DNA of 38,882 nucleotides. It comes from an uncultured bacterium. Its GTDB lineage: Bacteria; Actinomycetota; Coriobacteriia; Coriobacteriales; Coriobacteriaceae. Of the stretch, positions 7,580 to 16,601 are shown one piece after another. Every line of letters begins with the position of its first letter. Positions within the stretch are counted from its first letter, which is position 1. Below the pieces are notes generated by a model. The model made no database searches, was not told where the DNA came from, and worked only from the letters and a program-made list of their open reading frames with translations. The stretch spans positions 1 to 38,882 of the forward strand of contig CAJMLY010000019.1 of the NCBI GenBank assembly GCA_905214425.1, written 5' to 3'. Made by a program: the position numbers and the translations under genes.

Positions 7580-10500
7580 ATGTCCAACGCACCCACGCAC
7601 TCTGTCCACAGCGCAATCGCAACAGGTCCGCTGCTCCTGCTCCTCTTCCTGCTTTTCGGCTGCCTGACACCGGGAGCCGCATTTGCCGTCGATGGCTACG
7701 ATCAGCTCGGCTTCCGCACTATTAGCGATGATTGTGGGCCCTTCTTCATCGGCAAGTATGAAGCTCAAGACGCCTCGGTTGCCTACTGCATGAACCAGGA
7801 GCGCCCCGGCCCCACCAAGCCGGGCGGCCCATGGCTCAACTTTGATCAAGGCTGGGTGTGGCTCGACGACGAGTTCGCGGCAATCGTTTGTCACGGATAT
7901 CCTACCGCCACGTCGTTTGGCGGTTACCATCTTTCACCCGATCGCGCCCGCGCCGCGACCCAGCTTGCCGTATGGATGCTCAACGGCACTACCCATGTCG
8001 ACGGCACCTACTCCTACACGACCGCTCAGGGCAAAACCAAGAGTGGGCACTTTACCACTGACAATGAAGTCGTGGCGGCGGCGCGGTGGCTCCACGGCAG
8101 CGCAAAATCAGGAAGCATCAAAGCCGCTCCGCACCGCGCGCGACGCTATCTAGGAGCCGTATCGGGCGGCAGCAAACGTCAGGACATGCTCTATGTACTG
8201 CCGGCGGTCTCTGCTTCCTTCAAAAAACAGTCTGCAAACGCCGCCATTACCAGCGGAAACAATACTTATCAGTTTGACGGGGCAACATTCGATATTTTTG
8301 AGAGCGCCAGCGGCGCGCATGTCGGCACCATCAAGATGGACAGCAACGGTCGAGCGCAAGCAACACTTCTGCCCAACACGGCATACTACCTAGTTGAAAC
8401 GAAGGCACCGGCCGGCTATGTCCCCCGTCGTGATCACATCGCCTTTACCACGGGGAATGACGGTGGACAGGTCGCCATTGATGAACAGCCCGGCACCATC
8501 AACCTGCGTATCGTAAAACTCGATGCCGCGACGAATGCCGGCCCCCAGGTGGGATCTTCACTCGCAGGAGCAGAGTTCACGTGTGTGTCGCAATCAACCC
8601 CTGGATGGGCGCAAATCCTCACGACCGACGAAAGCGGTCGGGCTACCCTCGTCGATGTCCCCTTAGGAACCTTTACCATCTACGAATCAAAAGCCCCCGA
8701 GGGCTACCTGCCATCCAACGACAGCTGGACCTATACCGTTGGAGCCGACCAGCTCGGCGATTCAGGCGTAGTCGAGATCGAATCTCGCATTTCCGATATC
8801 CCCATTGCGTTTGACCTTGAGATTTCCAAATTCAAGGATTACGGCAATAGCGACCAATCCGGCCTGGAGCAACCGGCGGGTGGTGTTGTCTTTGAGGTTG
8901 TCAGCAACAGCTCTCAGCAGGTTGTTGGCACACTGACCACAAACATCTATGGCTTTGCCTCCACCAAAGATCAGCCCGAAGCATGGTTCGGCACAGGCAA
9001 GCGACCCGCCGGTGTCCACGGAGCTGTCCCATACGACCGTGCCGGCTACACGATTCGCGAGGTTCCGGAAACCGTCCCCGAGGGTTTTAAGCGTGCAGGG
9101 GAATGGACCGTCGGGGCCAATCAGATTTCCAACGGCGCCGAGCTTCAATATATCGTGGACAACCACGCGCTGTCGACGCATCTCCAGATTGTAAAACGCG
9201 ATGCCCAAACAGGCGCTTCTGTTCCACTAGCCGGATTCACCTTCCAACTCCTAGACAGCAATCACGAACCTGTCTCACAAACTTGCTGGTATCCAGCACA
9301 TAACGTAATGGACACCTTTACGACTGACGCGACCGGGACCGTCACACTGCCCGAATCGCTCGTGCCGGGCACCTATTATGCACGCGAGACCTCGGCCAAA
9401 GAGCCCTATCTTGTCGGCAAAGAGATCGAGGTAAACATACCCGCCGACATGAACCTAACGCCCGTTGCAATCGCCTCGTATTATGACCACGCCGCGACGG
9501 GAAGCATCAGGATCGTTAAAACCGATGCCGTAGACGGCAGCAGCCTCGCGGGCGCCGTCTTTGAGATCCGTGCCTCGGGTGATATCGTGCGCCCCGACGG
9601 TAGCATTGCCGCGCTCGACGGTGAGACTGTCGCTGCCGTCACGACGGATGAAACTGGAGAAGCACGCGCGGACGACCTCCCGCTGGGATCTGGCACCGCA
9701 CGCTACGAGGTTGTCGAGACTCAAGCGCCGGCAGGCTTCTTACTCGATCGGACATCCCATATTGTCGACCTTACTTATGCCGACCAGAAAACACCCGTTG
9801 TAGAAGCACGGCTTAACGTATCCGACGATTACACCAAGGTAGATATCTCCAAGGTCGATGCAAGCGGCGAGCAGGAAGTGGAAGGCGCACAGCTCACCTT
9901 ATATGGTCCCGATAAAACCGAAATAGACTCCTGGACCTCATCCGACAAGCCGCACCGCGTCGAACATCTTGTACCCGGCACCTACTCGTTGCGCGAAATG
10001 ATGTCTCCGCGGACCTATGACCTTGCCGAGGAGATAACGTTTGAAATAAAGGATACGGGAGAAGTGCAACCCGTCGCGATGAAGGATGCGCCCATCGAGA
10101 TCAAGGGACAGGTCGACAAGTGTCAGGAACTTGTCCAACCTATCGAAAAGGGCCTGTTGGCTAACGGCGATGGTAAAAACCGCGCCACGACGCAAACCAA
10201 TAGTGATGGGCTTTTCTCCTATACCATCGATGCTCGAAACGATTCCGCTACTTGGGTTGATGAGTTTACGATTACCGATGATCTTGAGTGCGCCAAAGAC
10301 GGCACAGCGAGATTCATCTCAATCGAAACCCCCGTCGCCATCGGCGACCTCAATGGTCTGTGCAACGTATGGTATCGCACGACGCCGTTGGACTCGACAG
10401 ACGTCGATGAGCCGGCAAACGCGACACTTGACGATGGGCACGAAAACCCTTGGCTTGAGTCCGACGAAGTAAGGGAGAGTCTGGGTGAGGATTGCCGCCT

Positions 10501-11011
10501 CGTCGATTACGACGGCTGGCACCTCTGGAAGGCGGATGTCTCGACCACGGAATCCACCACACTCGAGGCGAAAGAACTCGACCTTGCGTCCAATACCGTC
10601 GTAACGGGCATTCGAATTGAATACGGTGCGGTAGCCGCCAACTTTACGACTCGAAGCGATGCGGATTCTTGGACCCGCGATGATCTCAAAGATGAGCACG
10701 ACGACCTTGACGATGCCAAAGCAATCCTTGGTGCAGACGCTCGGGGCGCAGTCGTACATATGCAGGCAACGTCGGCTTATACGCCCCAAACCGCACTCAC
10801 CAACAGCGCGCGCGTCGATCTTTGCCGCAACGGTGGCGGCGATAAACTTGAGTCACATGACGAGGACAGCGTCATTCAACGCTGTACCCTACCGCAGGAC
10901 CTACCGGCAACAGGATCAGTTCCCATCGCCGCTTGCATCACCGCGCTCCTGACCTCGGGTGCCGCAGCCCTATGGTTCGCTCGCCTTAGGTCGATCCCAA
11001 AGAACCGCTAG
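7580..11011 (+). CDS. Sortase-anchored surface adhesin with thioester domain and CnaB/SpaA repeats
   Basis: 1143 residues. A signal peptide (1-36, ending AFA) precedes a region like the thioester domain of Gram-positive adhesins. AYC (Cys70) and TQLAVWML (Gln128) match the Cys-Gln pair that forms the internal thioester for covalent host binding. About six CnaB/SpaA-type modules follow (~230-300, 307-405, 411-527, 533-633, 641-745, 752-836), with E-box-like motifs such as YLVETKAPAGY, IYESKAPEGY and YEVVETQAPAGF; these usually form isopeptide bonds. A distinct module spans ~840-1100. The C-terminus has LPATG (1108-1112), a hydrophobic segment and a basic tail, so sortase should attach it to the cell wall. 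ATG 7580 follows AAGGAG. No sortase gene is nearby. It is a monocistronic island among minus-strand genes and may be laterally acquired or variable. Confidence 0.9.
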   Translation: MSNAPTHSVHSAIATGPLLLLLFLLFGCLTPGAAFAVDGYDQLGFRTISDDCGPFFIGKYEAQDASVAYCMNQERPGPTKPGGPWLNFDQGWVWLDDEFAAIVCHGYPTATSFGGYHLSPDRARAATQLAVWMLNGTTHVDGTYSYTTAQGKTKSGHFTTDNEVVAAARWLHGSAKSGSIKAAPHRARRYLGAVSGGSKRQDMLYVLPAVSASFKKQSANAAITSGNNTYQFDGATFDIFESASGAHVGTIKMDSNGRAQATLLPNTAYYLVETKAPAGYVPRRDHIAFTTGNDGGQVAIDEQPGTINLRIVKLDAATNAGPQVGSSLAGAEFTCVSQSTPGWAQILTTDESGRATLVDVPLGTFTIYESKAPEGYLPSNDSWTYTVGADQLGDSGVVEIESRISDIPIAFDLEISKFKDYGNSDQSGLEQPAGGVVFEVVSNSSQQVVGTLTTNIYGFASTKDQPEAWFGTGKRPAGVHGAVPYDRAGYTIREVPETVPEGFKRAGEWTVGANQISNGAELQYIVDNHALSTHLQIVKRDAQTGASVPLAGFTFQLLDSNHEPVSQTCWYPAHNVMDTFTTDATGTVTLPESLVPGTYYARETSAKEPYLVGKEIEVNIPADMNLTPVAIASYYDHAATGSIRIVKTDAVDGSSLAGAVFEIRASGDIVRPDGSIAALDGETVAAVTTDETGEARADDLPLGSGTARYEVVETQAPAGFLLDRTSHIVDLTYADQKTPVVEARLNVSDDYTKVDISKVDASGEQEVEGAQLTLYGPDKTEIDSWTSSDKPHRVEHLVPGTYSLREMMSPRTYDLAEEITFEIKDTGEVQPVAMKDAPIEIKGQVDKCQELVQPIEKGLLANGDGKNRATTQTNSDGLFSYTIDARNDSATWVDEFTITDDLECAKDGTARFISIETPVAIGDLNGLCNVWYRTTPLDSTDVDEPANATLDDGHENPWLESDEVRESLGEDCRLVDYDGWHLWKADVSTTESTTLEAKELDLASNTVVTGIRIEYGAVAANFTTRSDADSWTRDDLKDEHDDLDDAKAILGADARGAVVHMQATSAYTPQTALTNSARVDLCRNGGGDKLESHDEDSVIQRCTLPQDLPATGSVPIAACITALLTSGAAALWFARLRSIPKNR

Positions 11012-11020
11012 CACGATGAA

Positions 11021-11056
11021 AAAGCGGGCGAGCCAGTCCCCCGGCTCGCCCGCTTT
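11021..11056. terminator. Bidirectional terminator between adhesin and small membrane protein gene
   Basis: Perfect 14-bp stem, AAAGCGGGCGAGCC with its complement at 11043-11056, and an eight-base loop. T-rich tracts follow on both strands, so it serves the convergent adhesin and 72-residue genes. Confidence 0.88.
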
Positions 11057-11077
11057 CAATCATTTAAATCGCCGTAT

Positions 11078-11296
11078 CTACTCTGCAGACGAAGATCCAC
11101 CATCAACGATTGCCTGCTCGGACTCAGGAATCCCATCGGCACCCGTGCTCTGTTCTTGCTCCACCTCTTCGCTGATTGCGGAGGCGGGGGTCGAGCCCTT
11201 CGCACCCACGATGTAGGCAGCCCCAAATCCTAACGCAATGGCAATCAAGGTCAAAATCACGTAGACAGGCCAATGGCGCTTAATATACGAAAACAC
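11078..11296 (-). CDS. Small single-pass membrane protein, hypothetical
   Basis: 72 residues: a short basic N-terminus (MFSYIKRHW), one transmembrane helix (~10-31, VYVILTLIAIALGFGAAYIV) and an acidic, Ser/Glu-rich tail of ~40 residues. The start is GTG 11296, with AAGGAG five bases upstream. It lies 21 bases after the large M28-like gene on the same strand and ends at the bidirectional terminator. It is therefore probably the last gene of that operon and a candidate partner of the larger membrane protein. No family was recognised. Confidence 0.75.
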   Translation of the reverse strand: MFSYIKRHWPVYVILTLIAIALGFGAAYIVGAKGSTPASAISEEVEQEQSTGADGIPESEQAIVDGGSSSAE

Positions 11297-11317
11297 GTTG
11301 ACTCCTTAGAGCTCCGT

Positions 11318-14300
11318 CTACGAACGGCGGATAACCTCGGTCACGACCTCGGATACCGTAGCAATGTTCGTCGGGTTGACATTGTGGGGCAGGTCGTCCT
11401 CGGTACGAGCGCAAGCCAGACGCGTGCCGTCCACGCCGGCGATGGTGAGGGCTCGGCGGCTCGCCTCGAGCGCGGCATAGGCATCGGTCTTGGCATAGGG
11501 CATCTCGAGCGCGCCACAATCGACATGGAACGACTTGCAGACCTTGCTGACCAGGTTCATGATGCGGCGATCGCCCTTGAGCAGTTGTTGTTCGCCCTCG
11601 ACCGTCACAACCGAAAGCCTACCGGCGCCGACGGATTCAAGATTGATAAAGAATACGCCGCGGAGCTTATCGCGATGCGAAGCCAAGAAGGCCTTCATGC
11701 CGGCGCCATCACAATCCGAGGCGCCCGTTGCCACAAACCAGATATCGTGACCGAGTAGCTCATCATCGCCCATAGAGGCGACAGCCGCGAGCATATCTTC
11801 GGAAGAAGCGCCATCGGAAGACGTAGCGCCACCCTTCCAGCCATCGTTATCGTCCTCGAAGTTATCCCACGAACCGATACCGCGACCGGACTTCTTGGCA
11901 TCGTAATCGTCTTCGACGCCCAGCCAGTCACTCATGCTGTCCTGCTCGTTTTTCTTTTTACGGCCGAACAGGCCACCCAGGCCGCGCTTACGAGACTTGG
12001 GTGCCGCCGGGGCGGGAGCCGAAATGGTCTCAATCGGCTGCGCGGCCGACGCAACGGGCATAGGAGGCGCAACGGGTGCCAATGTGGGTTCGGGACCTTG
12101 GGCGGTAGCAAAGGGGTCGTTGACCTGGGCAGAGGGATCGGGAAGGTCGAACAGCGACGTGCGAGACGCAACGTTTGCCTGCTTCATAGACGGCAGCGAC
12201 GGATCGGGGACCGAAGCCAGCGGAGACGAGGAAGGTGCAGGCGACGGTGCCGACGCCGGATCGGGAACATTCATCTGCGGACGCGGCGATGCCTGGGAGG
12301 AAATCTGGGCCATAAGGGAATCGACCGTTTCGTCCTGGGTGGGAGCGACATCGGCAACCGTGGCACCGGAACCACTCGGGGTCGGCATGGTGAAAATCTG
12401 CGTGGAGTAAGGCCTCGACTCATCCGTTTCGAGAGTCTCAGAAACCACAGACACTTCCTCCTGCTCGGCCTCGGTCGAATCACCTTGATCGGCTGCCGCG
12501 TATTGCTCTTCGCCAGAGTTGGCCTCGACGGGCTCGTCCTCGGCAGCATCAATGGGCTCGTCATCGTCCACCGCGTCGCCCTGTTCATCGGAAACAGGAA
12601 GGGACTCGGCAATCGCGGTGCCCTGCTTTTCAAACGTTATCGTGGAATCGAACTTCGCGGCATCAAACGACATGGTGCTATCGACGTGCTGCTGAGCCTC
12701 GAAAGACGTCGTCGCCTCAACAACATCCGCGGACGTCGGTTGCTGGGACTCAAAGGACGTTGTAGCTTCGGCGGCGTCGACGGGCACGGACTGCACAGCC
12801 TCGTTCTGCTCGAACTCTTGCGCCGCGAGCTCACGTGCCGCCTCGGCTGCCTGCTGCTGAGCGATAGCCTCCTGCTCGGCAGCCTCGCGTGCGGCAGCGC
12901 GCTTCTCCTCGAAATCGTCGACAAATTTCTTGCCCTTTGCAAGCGCACCCTTAAAGAAGTTGGAAGCGCTGGCGCCAATCGAAGAGAACGCGGATGCAAT
13001 ATCGGCATGGGGCGTTGCCGCGGGAATCTCGGCCGAGAAATCAGTATCGCTCTCGTAAGACACGCGCCTCGGCTGTTCAACGTAATCGTCGTCAGACTCG
13101 TCCGCAACGTCTTGTGCCGGCGCGGCGGGAGCCAAAATGTCCAGTCCTGCCGCGGGATCGATCGCGGACACCGCCTCGGGCTCGGCAACGGCAGCGGTAA
13201 CCGCGGCAGACTCATCATCCACAGTGACAACGGGCGCAGGCTCGGGCTCAAACGTCGGCTCCTCGCCCTCCTCGTAATCGAGCGTGCAGGACTCGGGAAG
13301 CATTCCGAGCGCACGGATGGCATCCGAACCAAAGCGGATGTTGCCGGCGGCGTTGCGATAGAGCTTGGGCTCGGGCTCGACCGCGGCAGGTTCCTCCGCC
13401 GACTCGGCAGCGGGAACCTCGTCATTGAACTCTTCGGCCTGGACAGCCTGATTCTGATCCTCGGGCACGATAGCGCCGATCAGCGTCTCGTCGGCAGATG
13501 CACCCTCAAAGCCCTCGATCTGCTCGTCGAAAGCCTCACCCTGTTCGGGCTCGGTCTGAGCGTCGGGAGCAATCGGCTGACCGAATTCGTCCTCGGCGTA
13601 GGTAGGCTCTTCATACTCGATGGTGTTGCCGTAGTCGTTTTGCTGCTGGGCCGCGGCATATTCCGCCGCCGCGCGCGCCATTTCCTCGGCACGACGCTTC
13701 TGCTCCCCAAAATAGGTATCGAACGGAACATCGTCGGGAAACTCGTTTTCGCCCTGGAAGGGAGCAACGTTGTCCATAACGCCGAGCATAGCGGCGACAG
13801 AAGACTTGTTGCACACCGCGCCGGACGTATAGGGAAGAATGTGGCGGTTAGAGATGATGTTTGCCGCGTTGGCAAGCGCAACGAGGGAAGCGAGGATCGC
13901 GACAATCCACAGCAGAACCTTGAGCGCGCCGGGGAGCGGCAGGATGCGCAGGATGGCAACGGCAGCGGGGGCAACCGTGGCAACGGGCAACAGCTTGGCG
14001 ATGAGCGCACGATACGAAGCATAGGGCTCGCGGGCGAGCAGCTCAGCACGGGGAGAGTCGTAGTGTGCGACAACGACCACCGGGCGGTTGCGCGGAGACG
14101 CGAGCGGGCCCGAGGCCTTGTGGTAGGCGATGACATTTTGGCTCACGCCCGTCTTGCCCAGGCGCGAAACCACGGGATGCCCTGTGCGCTCGAGCACGTA
14201 GAGCACGGCACCGACAACGGCCAGCAAGGTGCCGACCAAGCCGATACCGCCGCCGATGCCCATCAGCAGGGCGCCGGCAAACGCAAGAATACCGGTAACG

Positions 14301-14476
14301 GCAAATGCCAACCTACTGGGCGCCGGGGCATTGAACTCCTGAACCTCGGGGTCAAAGCCGTGGTTGCGGAAGATCTGAGCGATATCTTCGGCAGCCAAGC
14401 GCTCTTCTTCGCTGCATGCCGGCGTAATGCCGGTGTTCTGCAGCAGGTGGTTAATATAGTTCTGGGTGTTCGCCAT
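11318..14476 (-). CDS. Large membrane protein with a split, probably inactive M28-peptidase-like domain
   Basis: 1052 residues. The N-terminal part has hydrophobic helices at ~56-96 and ~155-205. Between them VVVVAHYDSPRAELL (H138, D140) resembles the first metal-ligand motif of M28 aminopeptidases, and GAVCNKSSVAAMLGVMDN (~219-236) sits where GADDNASGVA is usual. Residues ~237-905 are low-complexity, rich in Glu/Asp, Ala, Pro and Ser. The fold then seems to resume: DIWFVATGASDCDGAGM (where active enzymes have GAEE), FINLESVG, PYAKTDAYAALE and DLPHNVNPTNI. Several catalytic positions look replaced. The start is ATG 14476, five bases after GGAG; upstream codons lack a ribosome site. The frame is continuous, so a frameshift does not explain the insertion. 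It may be a scaffold or pseudo-protease; the function is unknown. Confidence 0.8.
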   Translation of the reverse strand: MANTQNYINHLLQNTGITPACSEEERLAAEDIAQIFRNHGFDPEVQEFNAPAPSRLAFAVTGILAFAGALLMGIGGGIGLVGTLLAVVGAVLYVLERTGHPVVSRLGKTGVSQNVIAYHKASGPLASPRNRPVVVVAHYDSPRAELLAREPYASYRALIAKLLPVATVAPAAVAILRILPLPGALKVLLWIVAILASLVALANAANIISNRHILPYTSGAVCNKSSVAAMLGVMDNVAPFQGENEFPDDVPFDTYFGEQKRRAEEMARAAAEYAAAQQQNDYGNTIEYEEPTYAEDEFGQPIAPDAQTEPEQGEAFDEQIEGFEGASADETLIGAIVPEDQNQAVQAEEFNDEVPAAESAEEPAAVEPEPKLYRNAAGNIRFGSDAIRALGMLPESCTLDYEEGEEPTFEPEPAPVVTVDDESAAVTAAVAEPEAVSAIDPAAGLDILAPAAPAQDVADESDDDYVEQPRRVSYESDTDFSAEIPAATPHADIASAFSSIGASASNFFKGALAKGKKFVDDFEEKRAAAREAAEQEAIAQQQAAEAARELAAQEFEQNEAVQSVPVDAAEATTSFESQQPTSADVVEATTSFEAQQHVDSTMSFDAAKFDSTITFEKQGTAIAESLPVSDEQGDAVDDDEPIDAAEDEPVEANSGEEQYAAADQGDSTEAEQEEVSVVSETLETDESRPYSTQIFTMPTPSGSGATVADVAPTQDETVDSLMAQISSQASPRPQMNVPDPASAPSPAPSSSPLASVPDPSLPSMKQANVASRTSLFDLPDPSAQVNDPFATAQGPEPTLAPVAPPMPVASAAQPIETISAPAPAAPKSRKRGLGGLFGRKKKNEQDSMSDWLGVEDDYDAKKSGRGIGSWDNFEDDNDGWKGGATSSDGASSEDMLAAVASMGDDELLGHDIWFVATGASDCDGAGMKAFLASHRDKLRGVFFINLESVGAGRLSVVTVEGEQQLLKGDRRIMNLVSKVCKSFHVDCGALEMPYAKTDAYAALEASRRALTIAGVDGTRLACARTEDDLPHNVNPTNIATVSEVVTEVIRRS

Positions 14477-14674
14477 GTGCGCTCCACATCCATAATCCGA
14501 CAAATAGGCCCAATGCATGCACATTAGAACCGTATATAGTCGAAAGTATACCCCGAGCGAGCGCAAACGACCGAATTCGGGCTATCTTAACGCCCCGAGC
14601 GGACAAGGATATAGCCTAATCTCCATATCGGACTAAAATCATGGCAGCAAACCACCTTCTCATGCGAGGACTCT

Positions 14675-15697
14675 ATGACGGCAAGCGACACGACCGAGAC
14701 AATTAAAAAGGGAAAGTCGGAGCCCAGTTTCGATAAAACGGCTCAGCGCATCCTCAATCTTTTCTTTGTGCTCAATAGCTCCCCCGAACCGCTGACGACC
14801 GAGCAGATCGTCTTGGATTCTGACCTGGGATATGGCTCGGGCAATATCGACTCGGATAAGCGCAAGTTTCGACGCGATCGTGACAAGCTGCTCGAACGCG
14901 GCATCTTAATCAAGGAGGTTCGCCCCACCGGCGCGCAGGAGACCGAGGAAAGCTCGTGGACAATCGACCGCGAGCACACGTTTGCGGCAGGCGGCCTCAT
15001 CACCGCAGACGACGCCGATATCCTGCTCAACGCCATCGACCAGACACTAGCGGCCGGCTCATCCACTTTTGCCGCACCGCTTGCCGATATTCGCTCCAAG
15101 ATTGCCTATCTCACCGGCAGGACGACGGTAGACGAGGCGCCGATCAGCCGCTCTCCCACCGTCGATGCGGTTTGGAGCGCCTTTGCCGAGCGTTGTGCGC
15201 TGCGATTTTTATATCAGAACGGACGCGGCGAGCAGAAAGAGCGTACCGTCCGCGTCTACGGCATGTTCGAGCGCGAGGGCGTGGCGTATTTCTGCGGCCT
15301 CGACAACGTCACCGGCGACATCAGGACATTCCGCTGCGACCGTATCGTTCGCGCTTGGCGTCCTTCGAAGGCCTACGTCATCCCCGCGGACTTCAATCTC
15401 AACGACTATCTGTTCTTTGAATTCGATTTCGCCGACCGACCGCCCGTTGCAGCCACGTTCTCGTTCGCCCCTCAGACACAGATCGATATGATCAACGGCC
15501 TCACGCGCGGGCGAGGTGAGCTCGCACACACCGATGTGGGATGGGCCTGGACCGTTGACGTGCGCGATCTTGAAGCCGCCGCCTCATTTTGCATGGCCCA
15601 CGCCATGGACGGCATGAGGCCCATGGCCCCCAAATCGCTCAAGCAGGCGTGGAACCACCTCATCGAAAGGACGGTGCACGAGTATGCCCGTGCGTAA
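14675..15697 (+). CDS. WYL-domain transcriptional regulator, PafB-like
   Basis: 340 residues with an N-terminal winged helix (~20-95: KTAQRILNLFFVLNSS, LTTEQIVLDSD, KFRRDRDKLLERGI). A WYL domain follows at ~165-255 (LRFLYQNGRG, VRVYGMFEREGVAYFCG, RTFRCDRIVRAW), then a C-terminal extension. The overlap with a second WYL gene matches the actinobacterial PafB-PafC arrangement. In mycobacteria those proteins act as a heterodimer that activates DNA-repair genes independently of LexA. Orthology is inferred from architecture and pairing only; no proteasome accessory genes are nearby. The ATG follows GAGGA by four bases. The gene is divergent from the M28-like gene, leaving 198 bp between them. Confidence 0.85.
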   Translation: MTASDTTETIKKGKSEPSFDKTAQRILNLFFVLNSSPEPLTTEQIVLDSDLGYGSGNIDSDKRKFRRDRDKLLERGILIKEVRPTGAQETEESSWTIDREHTFAAGGLITADDADILLNAIDQTLAAGSSTFAAPLADIRSKIAYLTGRTTVDEAPISRSPTVDAVWSAFAERCALRFLYQNGRGEQKERTVRVYGMFEREGVAYFCGLDNVTGDIRTFRCDRIVRAWRPSKAYVIPADFNLNDYLFFEFDFADRPPVAATFSFAPQTQIDMINGLTRGRGELAHTDVGWAWTVDVRDLEAAASFCMAHAMDGMRPMAPKSLKQAWNHLIERTVHEYARA

Positions 15698-16601
15698 ACT
15701 CACCAGCGAGCAGAGACTCTCGCGCGCCATCGACATCATGGAGGCCCTCTACGCCGCCGGCGAGAGCGGCATGACACGAACCGAGATTTGCAGTCGCTTT
15801 GACATCACAGGGGTATCGCTCGACGAGATTCTCGAGATCGTCTCGACGCTCGCGGACCGAGAATCGGGCGCGCGCATCATCTGCGAATGCCGCGGCGAGC
15901 GTGTGGTCCTCACCGGTGACGCCGGGCGTGTGCTACCGTTGCGCCTGAGTGCCGCCGAGGGCGCTGTGCTCAACCATGAACTTGAATCGTTGGGGATCGA
16001 GCCGCAGACGGCAGCTCGGATTCGACATGCCCTTCTACCCGAAGAGCTTGGCTATAACCAGCGCGTCTTTGACACCGTCAACCACGGATCGCACTGGCAG
16101 CAGCTGAGCTGCGCCATTCAGGACGGCGTTCGCTGCCGCATCTCGTATCGCTCGATGGACGATGCACGGCCACGCGAGCGTCTGGTCGACCCCTTGCGCA
16201 TTACGGCAAACGGCGACCAAACATACCTGATTGCCTGGGACATCGCAGTCGATGAGCAGCGCACCTATCGCATGGATAAAATCGAGGGACTCGCCTTGAC
16301 GGAAGACTCCGTCGTGCCTCACGCACCGGACGTCGCATCCCTCCACGATTCCCTTGCCCGGACGCAGCGTAGTGCAAAACTCTTGATGCCATTCGATATG
16401 GCGGAGCATCTGGACTGGGCCGGCATCACCCTAATCGAGCGCAGCGGAGCAGACATGGCAACGGTAACCGTGCATTACGGCTCCGAGCGTTGGCTACTGA
16501 GCCAGATAATCGCAGCGGGCGGAGCCATCCACATCTTGGATGACCCCGCCCTGTCAAAGCGTCTGTGCGATATGGCAAAAACCCTCGTCTGTCCGCTTTA
16601 A
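15684..16601 (+). CDS. WYL-domain transcriptional regulator, PafC-like
   Basis: 305 residues. An N-terminal helix-turn-helix region (~5-60: RAIDIMEALYAAGESG, MTRTEICSRFDITG) is followed by a WYL domain with CRISYRSMDD, VDPLRITANGDQTYLIAWD and RTYRMDKIEGL (~145-215), and a C-terminal WCX-like segment. It overlaps the upstream regulator gene by 14 bases, so the two are made together and probably assemble together. Its stop codon overlaps the stop of the convergent dinG-like gene by four bases with no terminator between. Transcripts from the two sides should run into each other, allowing mutual interference. Confidence 0.85.
   Translation: MPVRKLTSEQRLSRAIDIMEALYAAGESGMTRTEICSRFDITGVSLDEILEIVSTLADRESGARIICECRGERVVLTGDAGRVLPLRLSAAEGAVLNHELESLGIEPQTAARIRHALLPEELGYNQRVFDTVNHGSHWQQLSCAIQDGVRCRISYRSMDDARPRERLVDPLRITANGDQTYLIAWDIAVDEQRTYRMDKIEGLALTEDSVVPHAPDVASLHDSLARTQRSAKLLMPFDMAEHLDWAGITLIERSGADMATVTVHYGSERWLLSQIIAAGGAIHILDDPALSKRLCDMAKTLVCPL

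Noticed and set aside
11318..14476. Frameshift or assembly error causing the split M28 domain
   Set aside because: One uninterrupted frame with biased codon use covers both halves and the insertion, so a disrupted gene is unlikely.
12098..14527. Long open frame (809 codons) on the plus strand opposite the M28-like gene
   Set aside because: It lies wholly antisense to a gene with recognisable domains and a ribosome site. Its product is Arg/Gly/Leu-rich, typical of a reverse frame in high-GC DNA.
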